Source of the DNA: Portunus trituberculatus
Taxonomy: Eukaryota > Arthropoda > Malacostraca > Decapoda > Portunidae
NCBI RefSeq assembly: GCF_017591435.1
Contig: NC_059268.1
Coordinates: 16,286,684-16,350,683 of the forward strand
Reading direction: 5' to 3'
Length of the DNA stretch: 64,000 nt
The translations under genes were made by a program, and so were the position numbers. Shown piece by piece: positions 26,869 through 41,534 of the stretch. Below the pieces are notes generated by a model that did no database searches, was not told the origin of the DNA, and saw only the letters and a program-made list of their open reading frames with translations. The first letter of the stretch is position 1. Each line of letters opens with the position of its first letter.

Positions 26869-26944
26869 GAAGGAGAGCCATTTGATGAGACACTCGGTAG
26901 CCCTGGATTAAGCAAGGTGGTGGTAAGATAACGTAGGATTCCCC

Positions 26945-27019
<75 letters not shown>

Positions 27020-27092
27020 AATAATCATGTGTGTGCGACAGTTGTATTAATGGGGGAGGATCACCATCATTCCCCTCGCTCTGCACCCCCTT

Positions 27093-27157
<65 letters not shown>

Positions 27158-27354
27158 GTAGACGCTCACCACACACAGCCCGTCCCGCCCAGCTCCGTCC
27201 CGCCCCACCCGCTCCTCCACTTCCTCCACAGCCTCCACCGCCGCCGCTCCTCAGGTCCCAATCCCCTTCATCTTTGCCGGGCCTCGCTCTTCACACGTTC
27301 ATCATCTTGCCATTATTTCCACGTTCGCTCTTTCGTTCCTAATCCTTTACGCCT

Positions 27355-27416
<62 letters not shown>
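26601..27416. repeat. Dense dinucleotide cluster
   Basis: GA 26601 to 26631, GA 26736 to 26787, CA 26816 to 26864, CT 26948 to 27015, CT 27097 to 27153 and CT 27361 to 27417. The inserts are short, and the one at 27170 to 27350 is GC-rich with no recognisable exon. Confidence 0.92.
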
Positions 27417-27420
<4 letters not shown>

Positions 27421-27439
27421 CCTTCTATCTCCCGTTTTA

Positions 27440-27670
27440 CGCCCTTACTCAGAATCGACTTCCCCTCTCACTACGTCAATTTTCCAAGGCCACAGAGACA
27501 GGTATAGCCGGGTTTTCAAGACAATTTCTCTTATTGATAAGCTAAAAATCTTGCCAGTCTATCACCAGAACCATAAAAATACTCTTAAAAGCACGAATAT
27601 CTTCAACTGGAGCCTTTGGAAAACAGTGATGGTGAGAGAGCAAAGCGTTTCAGAATATGGGCCTTAATAC
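27440..27670 (+). mobile_element. TIR-C element, uninterrupted reference copy
   Basis: About 230 bp from CCTTACTCAGAATCGAC to GCGTTTCAGAATATGGGCC. Contains TTTTCCAAGGCCACAGAGAC, GTATAGCC at the position of the TA insertion seen at 10234, and CTCTTAAAAGCACG at the position of the TTAA insertion seen at 10550. Confidence 0.75.
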
Positions 27671-28102
27671 CAAACCATCGCCGCCGCCGTCATCGCCACC
27701 GCCAGTCTAGCAGCACTTCATCGTTTACACCCAGTTTTGGAGGCACATTTAAGTCTCCCTCAGTAATCCAGCCCCGTGTAATAGTAATCGCCCCCCGCTC
27801 ACCGCACCTTGGCACGCTAATGATGCTATTCTCCTCTTCAGGTGCGTGTTATTGCGCGAGACACCCCCATACATCGCAGGGTAATGGGAGGCGAGGCTGC
27901 ATGCTGGAGCTGGCCGGGGCGGGTCGGGAATTGGAAGGCTTGGAAAGTGAGGTGGTGGTGGTGGTGGTGGTGGTGGTCGTAGTGGTGGTGGTGGTGGTGC
28001 AGGATCTGTAGTCAATTGCCATATTTCTTGCCTTACCAACACCAGTAGCGTTAATGGAGGTGTTGGTTTCTGGGTGAGTGTGTTGGTGGTGGTGGTGGTG
28101 GT

Positions 28103-28138
<36 letters not shown>

Positions 28139-28189
28139 GAAGCGTGTTGGGGCGTGGTGGTGGTGGTGGTGGTGATGGAAGACAATGGG

Positions 28190-28262
<73 letters not shown>

Positions 28263-28468
28263 AAACTTCTCCCCTGTTTAAATACGTTTGCATTTTCCTC
28301 CATCAGCACTTTTTAGATTTTTCCCACATCCCCTTCCTCTCTTCCCTCCTCCTTCCTTACGTGAAGTCTTCAGAAAGGAAATAAGGAAGGAATCTGTGTA
28401 TCTTTCCCATCTTCACAGTATCACATCACTTACCATCATCAGACACAACATTTCATCAGTGACAGCTT
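27671..28468. other. GC-rich island plus GGT/GT arrays
   Basis: Positions 27672 to 27945 are GC-rich and unique. They are followed by GGT (27952 to 28000 and 28087 to 28105) and GT (28106 to 28135 and 28192 to 28261) arrays. No exon is supported. The island could be regulatory. Confidence 0.35.
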
Positions 28469-28586
28469 TTAACCCCATCAGTACTGGAACACATTTTTAC
28501 CTTGAGATTTATGTGCGATTAGACCATTTTATTTACATTAGGAAGGGTCTATTGAGGTTAGAAGATTAATGGCCACAGTCTTCTTC
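28469..28586 (-). mobile_element. TTAA-212 MITE, copy 10, truncated
   Basis: Only the CTGGAACACATTTTTACC half is present. The match stops at GGCCACAGTCTTC, 15 bp before a 138-bp CT array, and the other half is not found beyond it. Confidence 0.78.
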
Positions 28587-28596
28587 TGTGTTTTCT

Positions 28597-29127
<531 letters not shown>

Positions 29128-29279
29128 ACAAACACCACCATCACGAACACCACTACCTGAACCTCTTCCTTCTTCCTGCCTTCTCCCTTCTCCCGCTTCA
29201 CCACCAGTGCCTCCTTACACCCTCCCCTCCTTAACCCCTCTCTCTCACCATCTCCCCCGTCTCTTCTCTCCACAGCACG

Positions 29280-29462
29280 GTCGGTTTGGCCCTCAGATAA
29301 TTACATTAAATTCCAGCAGCTGCAAAACGCAAACACAGACGCTGCCGGCGGTGGAAAACGCTGGTAATTGATGGAAGAACTCGTGCGCGTGAGAAGTTCC
29401 ATCCAATCTTCGTATTTGATCTTTATAGGGGGCACAAACTAAGCGGCGGGTGGCGGGGTATA
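29280..29462. other. Candidate regulatory island
   Basis: Unique sequence rich in short motifs seen in animal enhancers: GATAATTACATTAAATT (homeodomain-type cores), CAGCAGCTGC (E-box) and GGTAATTGATGG. This is only a motif-level impression, and no conservation can be checked here. Confidence 0.22.
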
Positions 29463-29739
29463 GGTGGTGGTGGTGGTGGTGGTGGTTGTGCATGCCTGAC
29501 CTCTTTCTCTCTTTCTTTCTCTCTCTCTCTCTCTTTCTCTCTCTATCTATCTCTCGTTGTTGCTCTTGATTTACTTTTTTATTTTTTATTTTTTACAGAT
29601 GCTAGTTTCGCGCCTCCCAATGTCTTCTGAAATTAGTCAAATGTCTCATGCAAAGTAGTGGGACTATTATAGTAGTAGTAGTAGTAGTAGTAGTAGTATA
29701 GTAGTAGTAGTAGTAGTATAGTAGTAGTAGTAGTAGTTA

Positions 29740-29789
<50 letters not shown>

Positions 29790-29879
29790 ATGAGTGAAGG
29801 AGGTGAAGGAAGAGGAGGAGAACGAGAAGGAGAAGAAAAGAAAGACGGCAACGATGACTAAGACAACAGCAACGACGAC

Positions 29880-29967
<88 letters not shown>

Positions 29968-30080
29968 GAGGAAGACGAGGATGAGGAAGAGAACGAGCAA
30001 GAAGAAGAAGAAGAAAAGAAGAAAAGGAGAAAAATGGAAAATGAGGAAGAAATTCAAGAGGCAACAGTCTAACACCCAAT

Positions 30081-30119
<39 letters not shown>
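29463..30119. repeat. (GGT)n, (AGT)n, (CAA)n and (AGT)n cluster
   Basis: GGT 29463 to 29484, AGT 29671 to 29789 with TATAGT interruptions, CAA 29881 to 29966 and AGT 30081 to 30118, with purine-rich inserts. Confidence 0.92.
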
Positions 30120-30142
30120 CAAAGAAGAAAACTATAGAACCA

Positions 30143-30356
30143 TTAATCCCTTCACTACCATGACACGTTTTCATAATCATTCTGCTTATTATATGGTGAG
30201 TTTATACAGCTTCGGAAACTCATGTGGGGAGTCAAAATAGTGAAGACTCTATACATTAATCTTCTGACCTCCATAGACCCTTCCTAATGTCAATAAGATC
30301 ATCTAATCATACACAAAACATATGGAAAAAATGCGTCCCAGTACTGAAGGTGTTAA
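30143..30356 (+). mobile_element. TTAA-212 MITE, copy 11
   Basis: Both TTAA ends are intact and the copy is full length. Confidence 0.85.
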
Positions 30357-31078
30357 GAGTCATAGAAGCAGAGGTAAGAGTGTTTGAATGGCCCAGCAAG
30401 GCGCCGCTCATCACAAGCATCGTCGGCGCCTCAAGTGTCTGTCAGCCATCGTCTTTCCCACGTGGCTGACTGAACTCGCCGTAAATCAGACAAGTAAACT
30501 TTCATACATTATTCATCCCACGCGTGCCATTATTCACTTTCACTCGGGCTGGATCTTTATAAATTACTCTTCCTACTCCTCCTGTTCCTCCTCTTCCTCC
30601 TCCTCCGCCGTCCGTCATACATCACACTCTGTTATTCACTCCCTCCATCAGTCTCTCAGATGTCTTGATTAAGCTAGATTAGTTAATGTCCACAAATTAT
30701 CCGCTGGAGAAACATCTTCCTTCCCTCCCACCTCTTCCTTCCCTGCGACTCTCCTTCCCTCCACTCCCAGCCCTGGTTCAACCCCTCCAGTCCCACTCAT
30801 CCCTCCCGTCTCTCCACCTCCTCGTTCCTCCACCTTTAGTATCGCACGAAGCAAGCTCCTCCCAACTCTCTCTCCTGTAGCCACACGCCCTCGCCGCTCC
30901 TCCTTCTGTCCCTCCTTCTGAGCCGCCCCCTTCCTCCTCCCACACGTCAGGATCCCGCCCACAGCCGTCGCTCCGCCCACCCGCTTCACCGCGCACACTT
31001 CAATACGGATCATTATCAACGGGCTTCATTATTTTATACGACTGGGTTAAAGTAGCAGACTCGCCGCATGATTGCATG
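30357..31078. other. GC-rich, C/T-rich spacer
   Basis: Unique sequence, strongly C-rich from 30700 to 30990. Open frames on both strands reflect composition. No recognisable protein. Confidence 0.4.

Positions 31079-32288
<1,210 letters not shown>

Positions 32289-32366
<78 letters not shown>
32289..32366. repeat. (CT)n microsatellite, about 78 bp
   Basis: Uninterrupted CT array. Confidence 0.95.
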
Positions 32367-32807
32367 GCGGCCCAGCACAGGCAAGCCAAGACGCTAATGG
32401 GCCCCAGATTGCTCTGTTTAGATACTTCCATTATTTTTGGGCCGGCAAAACTCCGCCTCTCAAGACTCCGGCCAGTCTCGCTCGGTAATTACAACCATAA
32501 ATCTCCGAGACCTGAATTCTGTATTTATTTTCGGTGCGGCAAGAATGGAAGGAAAGAAGGGAAGAGAGGAAGGTAAAACTGCCGTGGCGTATAGTATGGT
32601 GTGATGCGGGATTTCTCTTCTGTCGTCTCAGTTTGGGTGTACATGCGTGTTCTTCTACAGTGTGGTGATAAGGGTGAGGAGGGGGATAAAGGGGGAATGT
32701 ATGCGAAGTCACGGTGAGCGGGCAAGGTAACGAAATCTTTTAGCCTTTCACGAGAGAGGAAAGTGACAGGAAAATGAGATGAATAAGACTCAAACTCGTA
32801 TTCTCAA
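32367..32807. other. Unique island and spacer
   Basis: Positions 32368 to 32530 are GC-rich, with GGGCCGGC and TCGGTAATTACAACCATAAA. No open frame is supported. It might be regulatory. Confidence 0.25.
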
Positions 32808-33005
32808 ACACTGCAATGTTTCACCTCCACTATTTCAAAAGGCTTTATTTGAATTTACACGAGTTTTTGAGAATTTTTATGGTTTTAGAGGCAGATTGAC
32901 AAGATTTCTACATTTTTAACTGGAGAAACACTCTTGAAAACCGCGCTAATCATCTCTGTCCCTTGAAATAGTCGTGGTGAGAGAACAAAGCGGACCTGAA
33001 TGCGA
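32808..33005 (-). mobile_element. TIR-C element, divergent reverse copy
   Basis: Read on the minus strand, blocks of the family appear in order, including CTTGTCAATCTGCCTCTAAA and the ACTCGTGTAAATT region. It begins on the plus strand with CTCGTATTCTCAAACACTG, matching the inverted right end. Confidence 0.55.
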
Positions 33006-33455
33006 TGGAGGAAGTAAAAAGACAAACTACAACATAAGCTACAACACAATGAAAGACTGAAAGAAAATGTATATGGACAAGAGTTTTTAGATTTTGAAAT
33101 GTAAGCATGTTAGAATTACAAACTTTCAAAAATAGTACTTTTCATTAGTGAAGAGACAGGAAAAACATTGAATTTGAAGTTTTCTTTTTTTTCTAAGATA
33201 TGTCCAAGTTTTCTAAGATAAAGATACGAAAAACTGGAACTAGATATTCATGCTTTTCATTACAAGTTTTTCCCCTTAACATTTTAATCTCTGAGATGTA
33301 CTGAACAGCTCTGGGGTCTTAGCTTTTTCCTCCTGGCATCATAAAATTTTTGGCAATATTTCAGTACATCTTTTTTTTTTTTTTTGCTTTCTACAGACAT
33401 TTTACTTCTTTTTAATCACACATGTTGCTTTTTCTCTATCACAATTCTTTGCATT
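33006..33455. other. AT-rich unique spacer
   Basis: A poly-T run lies at 33371 to 33385. Nothing else recognised. Confidence 0.45.
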
Positions 33456-33670
33456 TTAACCCTTTCAGTACCATGACGCGTTTCTATATACATTCTATTT
33501 ACTATCTGTTAATTTTATACAACTTCAGAAACTCATGTGGGGATAAGAAAATAGTGAAGACAGTGGCCATTAATCTTCTGACCTTCATAAGCCCTTCCTA
33601 ATGTTAATAAAATTATCTAATCGTACACAAATCTCAAGGTAAAAATTTGTCCTAGTAATGAAATGATTAA
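33456..33670 (+). mobile_element. TTAA-212 MITE, copy 12
   Basis: Both TTAA ends are intact. Its right-hand part is duplicated with flanking DNA just downstream. Confidence 0.84.
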
Positions 33671-33788
33671 GCTTCTCTTTCCAGGAAGACAAACGTATAA
33701 ATTATCTAATCGTACACAAATCTCAAGGTAAACATGTGTTCCAGTAATGAAAGGATTAAGCTTCTCTTTCCAGGAAGACAAACGTGTA
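33611..33788. repeat. Tandem duplication spanning a MITE end
   Basis: A unit of about 88 bp starting ATTATCTAATCGTACACAAA covers the last 60 bp of the MITE plus about 28 bp of flank (GCTTCTCTTTCCAGGAAGAC). It occurs twice, from about 33611 and about 33699. Confidence 0.85.
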
Positions 33789-34045
33789 AATGCGCGGGTG
33801 TGTGACGAGGGAGAAATAGTCGTACACCTCGGGGTTACCAATGCACGCTCCAGCATCCATCCCATGGTTGGAATGTTTAAGAGCACCCCTCGGTCTGCCA
33901 CACTGGACGCGGCCGGAAAAGAATCATTACCGTCTGTTTCATTTGACGGCACGACTTCAAACGGAGAGGAACCGAACCCAGTTAGGCGAAGTAACAACAT
34001 TAGCCGCTGCCCGAGGCGACGCAACCCACTCAAGCCCAGGCAATG
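33786..34045. other. GC-rich unique island
   Basis: Unique sequence between the duplication and the longest CT array. It is open on both strands, but no protein is recognisable. Confidence 0.25.
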
Positions 34046-34074
34046 ACCCCCACCCCCCATCCCCCACACCCACA

Positions 34075-34340
<266 letters not shown>

Positions 34341-34515
34341 AATAAAGCCTCAATCTCACTGTTTGTGTTCTGACGTCTCTCTTCTTGTTCCTTTTTTTTC
34401 TTTTTTTTTTTGTCCGTGCAGTGTTCAGACTCACCCTGGAATGTATTAAGAGTCTGTATTTCAGTGTCTTATTTAACTCTGGTGAAAATTATTGAGTTTT
34501 CACGTGTGTTATTCA

Positions 34516-34521
34516 TTTTTT

Positions 34522-34592
<71 letters not shown>
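34516..34592. repeat. Poly-T followed by (GT)n
   Basis: T-run 34516 to 34543 joins a GT array to 34592. Confidence 0.92.
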
Positions 34593-34594
<2 letters not shown>

Positions 34595-34759
34595 ATTCTG
34601 CACCATTCAGGAAAATATGCTTTGGAAATCTGACTAATCATCAAATGTGATCTTTGCAAAACAGACCCATTGAAGGAGATAAGCGTTTGAAAATACGGAT
34701 TTGTTTATTTTTCTATTAGTTTACCTTCTGCCTTTTCATCTACTGTTTACCTCGATCCC

Positions 34760-34944
34760 TTAGCCTCTTCAGTACTGGGACGCATTTCTACCTTGAGTTT
34801 TGGGTGTGATTAGAAGATTTTATTTACATTAGGAAGGGTCTATGAAGGTCAGAAGATTAATGGCCAGAGTCTTCACTTCTGAAACTGTATAAACTCACCA
34901 TGATGAATGAATATGAAAATGTGTAATAGCACTGAGGAAATTAA
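34760..34944 (-). mobile_element. TTAA-212 MITE, copy 13
   Basis: Left end TTAG, right TTAA. An internal deletion removes about 28 bp between CAGAGTCTTCAC and TTCTGAAACTG. Confidence 0.78.
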
Positions 34945-35540
34945 ACAAAACGTTCCTTCATGTAGACGTGATTCGTGACGATTGCCAGTTAAGGTGACAC
35001 ATGAGAAGATTCCTACATTTCAGTAGACTGCATGCCTTCACACCGCCCGCCTCTGCCGCTCAGGAGGAAAATGCAATCTTGACAATAACTCCAAAATATC
35101 ATACCGGGAGAACCAATAGAAGCCTACAATAAAAGATTTAATAATGAAAGAATACCGAAACGAAAACTTTGAGGAAGAAATCCACCGAGGGACGCTATTG
35201 GAATCTAAGTTGGCGACTCGGCAAGCCTTCTTGAGGAGGATGACCGCCCTGGAAACTGAGACTCGCCATTGTCAAGTTTGATGGGGTCCCAAGACGCTCA
35301 GATTGCAGCCCCACTATTGGAAACTCCATTAGCACAGCATCAGCGGCGGCCACCACCACTGCTTGCCATCGAGCTGTTCATCACTACCACCACCATCACT
35401 ACATCACCACCATTATCACCATTATTACTATCACCGTCATAGCAGGAACGTTTTCAATTCAAGTTTAAGTAGCAGTACATAAGAACATAAGATAAGATAA
35501 GCTACTGAAACTATCAATCTCCCACGTAAAAGTCCCTTCA
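34945..35540. other. Unique spacer
   Basis: Positions 35190 to 35355 are GC-rich and unique, followed by a decayed CACCAC/CATCAC run (35366 to 35440). No exon recognised. Confidence 0.4.
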
Positions 35541-35754
35541 TTAACCCTTTGAGTATCGTGACGCGTTTCCATATTGATTCTGCTTACTATTTCGTGATTT
35601 TATATAGCTTCAGATACTTATGTGGGGGATTAGAATAGTGAAGACTGTGGCCATTATCATCTGACCTCTATAGACCCATCTTAATGTCAATAAAATGGTC
35701 CAATCGTACACAAATCTTAAGGTATAAATGTGTCCCAGTACTGAAAGGGTTTAA
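35541..35754 (+). mobile_element. TTAA-212 MITE, copy 14
   Basis: Both TTAA ends are intact, with a mild change at the left end (TTAACCCTTTGAGTATCG). Confidence 0.84.
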
Positions 35755-36000
35755 CATGCCTGCCTATATTTCCACGTGTCTTTATCATGAGTAAGGTTAA
35801 TGGAAGGAAATACTAGGGATATTTCATACAGGGCTAACACATGTAGGCGTGGCGGTTTCTTGCAACTTCCTTTATTTTCTTGTGTTTTTACGTCCTTATG
35901 TGTGGATAGTGAGTGGGTTGGTATGCAAATGGTATCAGGTTCCTTTGATTATTATACATCATTGTCATTACTTCCAATCAGTCAATGCTGCTCCTAGGAT

Positions 36001-36125
36001 TTTTTTTTCTTATGCAAGAGGGAAAACCAGCCAAGGGCAACAAAAGATTAAAAAAAGGCCCACTTGAAATGCCAGTTCCCTTAAAGAAGAATATAGAATT
36101 AGCCAAAAGTCAGGGACAATATCAT
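36001..36125 (+). mobile_element. Rep-B, 5' portion
   Basis: Begins with a T-run and CTTATGCAAGAGGGAAAACC, continues through CCAAGGGCAACAAAAGAT and TTAGCCAAAAGTCAGGGACA, then stops. Confidence 0.65.
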
Positions 36126-36596
36126 GCTGGATCACACGTATAAACACTCGTGTTGCGCACATGCAAATCATAAAGCAGGAATAAGAGACGTAAGATTTAT
36201 CAAAGCCTAAAGATAATTTTAACTACTACTATTATATATATAGATGGCCACGAGGACTGAGGGCTGCATCATCGTACTGTGGCAGCCGAACCTTGAACTC
36301 TGTGTTAAAACTGGTGTCTGTGTACCTATAATGGAAGGGTTTCCTGGAATGGTTTCGGACACAGTTGACTGGCAAGTTGCCAGAGCGTGGTGGATCTGTC
36401 CTTCGGTGCCCCTGACCTTGACTGTAATAATGAGTACGTAAGAGAATAACATTGCCAGCCACTCTGCTGTTGTATACAAGAGAATCACTTCATGGAAAGC
36501 TAAGTAGAAAAGACATCTTGCCACAGGAGCGACCCTCACATAGTATTAACATTAATTATTAACAAATTTACCGTTTTCTGATACAGATTGCCCCAT

Positions 36597-36598
<2 letters not shown>
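36126..36598. other. Spacer with an unassigned short frame
   Basis: A 65-codon frame (36244 to 36441) follows an AT-rich TATATATAG. It resembles nothing I know and has no further support. Confidence 0.35.

Positions 36599-36688
<90 letters not shown>
36599..36688. repeat. (CT)n microsatellite, 90 bp
   Basis: Uninterrupted CT array. Confidence 0.95.
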
Positions 36689-36690
<2 letters not shown>

Positions 36691-37586
36691 AAACTAATGA
36701 CTGTAAAATTATCTCCTTATGTTTAGTAAAATCCTCTAATGGTGTTGGATAAAAGATTAAACTGATGACGTGGTTCTAAAGGATTGAGTCGTGTTGCCCT
36801 GTCCTTTACTTTATTTACAGTGTATAGACATCCCACAATACTCACTGTTTTCTAGTCACCGAAAGTATAATTGTGATCATTTATGAATAGATGGATTGAT
36901 TTCCTCCTCGACCTCTTCACTCCACCTGTCCCATGACCTTCCACAACCCCACCCTTGACGAGGTATGCTGCTCCTTCCTGCCTCCAAGCCTTCTGATTCA
37001 GGGATCAGGGATATCTGATGCTGGTGTCATCCTCATTACCCAATCCTTGCTCCTCCTCTTTCGACTGTATGCTTGAAAATAGAGCAAAAAATAGTTTAAT
37101 ACAGTGATTTGCCTTCTTTTTTTTTAAGTAAAGTTTCTTCACCTTTGGTGTGAGAGGAGGCTGCTATCAACGACCTCTCAACTGCGCGATCGCAAGAACG
37201 CTCTTATTAATTAATGTTTTATGATTTGCCTTTGCCAGTACATAAAATGGATGAGGTATTCTACGTTATTATGCCCTTAAAAGTCTAAGGAATGTCAGTG
37301 AAGTCTAGGAAGTTTTGTAAGCTGAGGAATTCCTGGTGCGTGTGGAAGCACTGCATCCACGGTTGCCGGTGGATATATACTGGTCTGGTGACTGCAGTGC
37401 TGGTGAGCGAACCATAGGGAGTGGAACACATCAGCTGCGGCACAACTCAGGAACATCAGCTCTCCTACAGAACAGTAAACTGCCAGTTTAGTATAACCCC
37501 GACGCCCGCCCTGTGGAGTACTCATACAGGATGACGTGACATGTTCCGCACGCACTGGAAAGCTTCAAACTGTAGCGCCGCAACCA

Positions 37587-37650
<64 letters not shown>

Positions 37651-38083
37651 AACGTGATCGCATGTTCGTTGCGGCAGTGAAGATTACAGAGCGGTAAACA
37701 ACAGTGACACCAATGTGCATGATGGGATCATTCTGGACAAGTATTTTGAAACGCCGTGGCCTTTTAAACAAACCATTTTCACAAGTTATAGGAAGGTTAA
37801 CAAAAAAATATATTATTCATGTAAAAGTGTTCACTGCATGATCAGTAAGTGATGAAAACTTTCAGCAGATTAAAAGTCGTGAAGATAGAAGTGTGAAACG
37901 TTGGGCAATGAGATCCCTGCTGTGGGGAGGATGATAGTGATTCTGAGAGCGGTGTTGGTGGATGTAATAGCATACCGTAATTAGAGTATGTGAATAGATA
38001 TTGTATCGTCAACAAAGCATTACACAAGTGAGAGAAAGTATTGACGTGAAGTTTTGAGGAAAGGATTGCATTGCCAGTATCAT
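36689..38083. other. Unique spacer with a CT array
   Basis: CT at 37591 to 37649. An 86-codon minus-strand frame (37295 to 37555) has no recognised homologue. No exon supported. Confidence 0.4.
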
Positions 38084-38300
<217 letters not shown>

Positions 38301-38974
38301 AAGTTGATAACACTCCCAGATAATCATAAACGACATTTGTGTTGTCCTTTGTATCAGTTTAGTACTTTACGTAGATGTTCCTGTTGGTTAGGAAAACGTT
38401 ATTGAACGTTATTCACTTGCTGGTGCACCATTGGCTCCGGGACATCACAGTGCCACCAGCTGCACATTGCTATTGCTCTCTGTCATGGAGTTCAGAACAC
38501 GCCGTATTCAAGTGGCGAACACTTCTCATAATAGCACAAGAAGTAAATAGGAAAGCATACTAACTGCTAATGGGAAAATTATACAGATACAATTATATAA
38601 TTATACAATTATATACAATCACACAGATAGAGTGACGAAGGTAAAGGTAGCTGTCTGGCAGTGTTTACTCAGCCAACGCAGTGACTGAGAAGCAAAGTTG
38701 TTGAGATATATCCTTGTCCTACGTCAGCAGTAAGCAACTCTCTGTAGGAAAAGTAACACCTCTCACCGTGCTCCTCGCTCAGGCCACCCATGCATCACTA
38801 AACCAGCGCCGCCACCTCGCCACACAGTTAGTTATGCCACAGACACAAGGAAAAGAATTATAACCACACGACTAGGAAAGAGTTGTAATGTTTCCACGTC
38901 GCACCGAACACCACGACCCAGTCAAGGACATCCAAGCACCGTCACGGTTTCCACACAGCTCAGCATAACACCTT

Positions 38975-39034
<60 letters not shown>

Positions 39035-39070
39035 GCGTGTCTGGCCTTTGGTCATGATGTTTTTAGTTTC
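38301..39070. other. Unique spacer with a CT array
   Basis: CT at 38977 to 39031. Positions 38760 to 38960 are moderately GC-rich and unique. No exon recognised. It might hold upstream control sequence for the fucosyltransferase gene. Confidence 0.35.
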
Positions 39071-39856
<786 letters not shown>

Positions 39857-39945
39857 TTTTTTTTATGTAAGAAGGGAAAACTGGCCAAGTGCAACAAAAG
39901 GTGAAAAAAGGTCCACTCACTCGTCAGTCCCCTTACAGAGCTTGT
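39857..39945 (+). mobile_element. Rep-B, 5' fragment
   Basis: TTTTTTTATGTAAGAAGGG, then ACTGGCCAAGTGCAACAAAA and CAGTCCCCTTACAGAG. It ends about 75 bp before the first in-frame ATG of the fucosyltransferase. Confidence 0.62.
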
Positions 39946-40020
39946 TGTTATGTTGAACCTGTTACTTCTCGTCCTTTTCAGATGAGATAGAAGAGGAGAG
40001 AGGAATCAACCGAGTGTGAA

Positions 40021-41474
40021 ATGGTGCGTTGCTGGCCAGTTTCGATATCTGTGTTGGGGGTGACACTGCTGATCCTCTGCCTTATATCATGGACTCCTTT
40101 CCTCTTCATGTACAATACTGGCACCAGTCCCTTGCTCTACTTGACCAGCATCCGCTCCGCTCCACTCACCTCAGACATTCACCCAGGCGCCAAAGACACC
40201 CCTTCTACAGCCACTCATAGTCGCTCTAATGCTGCAGGCACTCCTCCGGTAATTCACCCCAGCGGCATTGATAGTCACCCTCCCATCACAAACATGGCTC
40301 CCCAGGACGTAGCTTCCCATATCGACAACACAAACGTTCCTACCAACTCCAAAAATGACGACAGTAAAGCCACAAACACTCCCAGGAAGGAGAAGAGTAA
40401 TCCCGCAAATACTTACCCCAAAATCAAAGGAGCCCCTAGCAAAACCTCAAACACTCACTCCAAAACTAAGACCAACCAACCTAAAGCTAAAAGGACTCTC
40501 TCAAAAATTAAACAAGAAAAAAACAAATCCATAAAGACTCTTTCCAAAATCAAAAAGGGGCAAATTAAGACCACAAACCCTCACGCTTCTCGCACCACTA
40601 TGAACAGCATGAGTCACCCACACAGCTCCTCCAGTTTCCCAGGTAAGCCTCGCCACTTCAGCCTGAATTGAGAAACTCTTTGCTCTCTATAACCACCTCT
40701 ATTCTTAACCACTTCAATACTGAGACACATTTTTACCTTGAGATTTGTGTACGATTATTGTATTGACATTAGGAAGGATATATGAAAGTCAGAAGATTAA
40801 TGGCCATAGTCTTCATTGTTTTAATTCACCCAACATAAGTTTCTGAATCTGTATAAAATCACCAGATAGTATAAGCAGAATGAATATGGAAACGCGTCAT
40901 GGTACTCAAGAGGTCAAAGGTCAGGTTAACCGCTTTCTTTTTTTCATTTTTCTTGTTAATATTGCAGAAATCATGTTAATCTGTCACTAGAACCATAAGG
41001 CCATATTAAAAAATCTGTATAACTTCAACTAAAACCTTTGAATACAGTGGCGACGCGACACAGGAATGTTTCAAAATATGGGCCTTAATAAGTTCACCAT
41101 ACTCTGCGTCACCAAGATTGTCACGTCAGGATATCACTGCATTGCTAGTTAACTCCTCACAGATCATCTCTCCTTGTCTGCAACGGAACAATAGAACCCC
41201 GCCATCCGTACACCTCGTTGTTGGTCCATTTTTTAACGTACATCTACTCTCCATCTGTCTGCAGTATCTTCAGAGCCTGCTGGGGGATCTGACGGGGAGT
41301 GCAGTGAGGAATACCAGGAGGAAGGTCCAATGCGACAAGTGGTGATATGGACGCCCTTCTGGCATAAGTGGAACCTCTGGGAGAATATGCTTCGTGACCA
41401 CGCCTACTTAAAGGAAGGTCGCTGCGCCATCTGGAGGTCAGTACATACGTATAAACATTACTACTTGCCTACTG

Positions 41475-41534
<60 letters not shown>

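Noticed and set aside
34655..34705. Short TIR-C fragment (GCGTTTGAAAATACGG)
   Set aside because: Too short and diverged to separate from chance.
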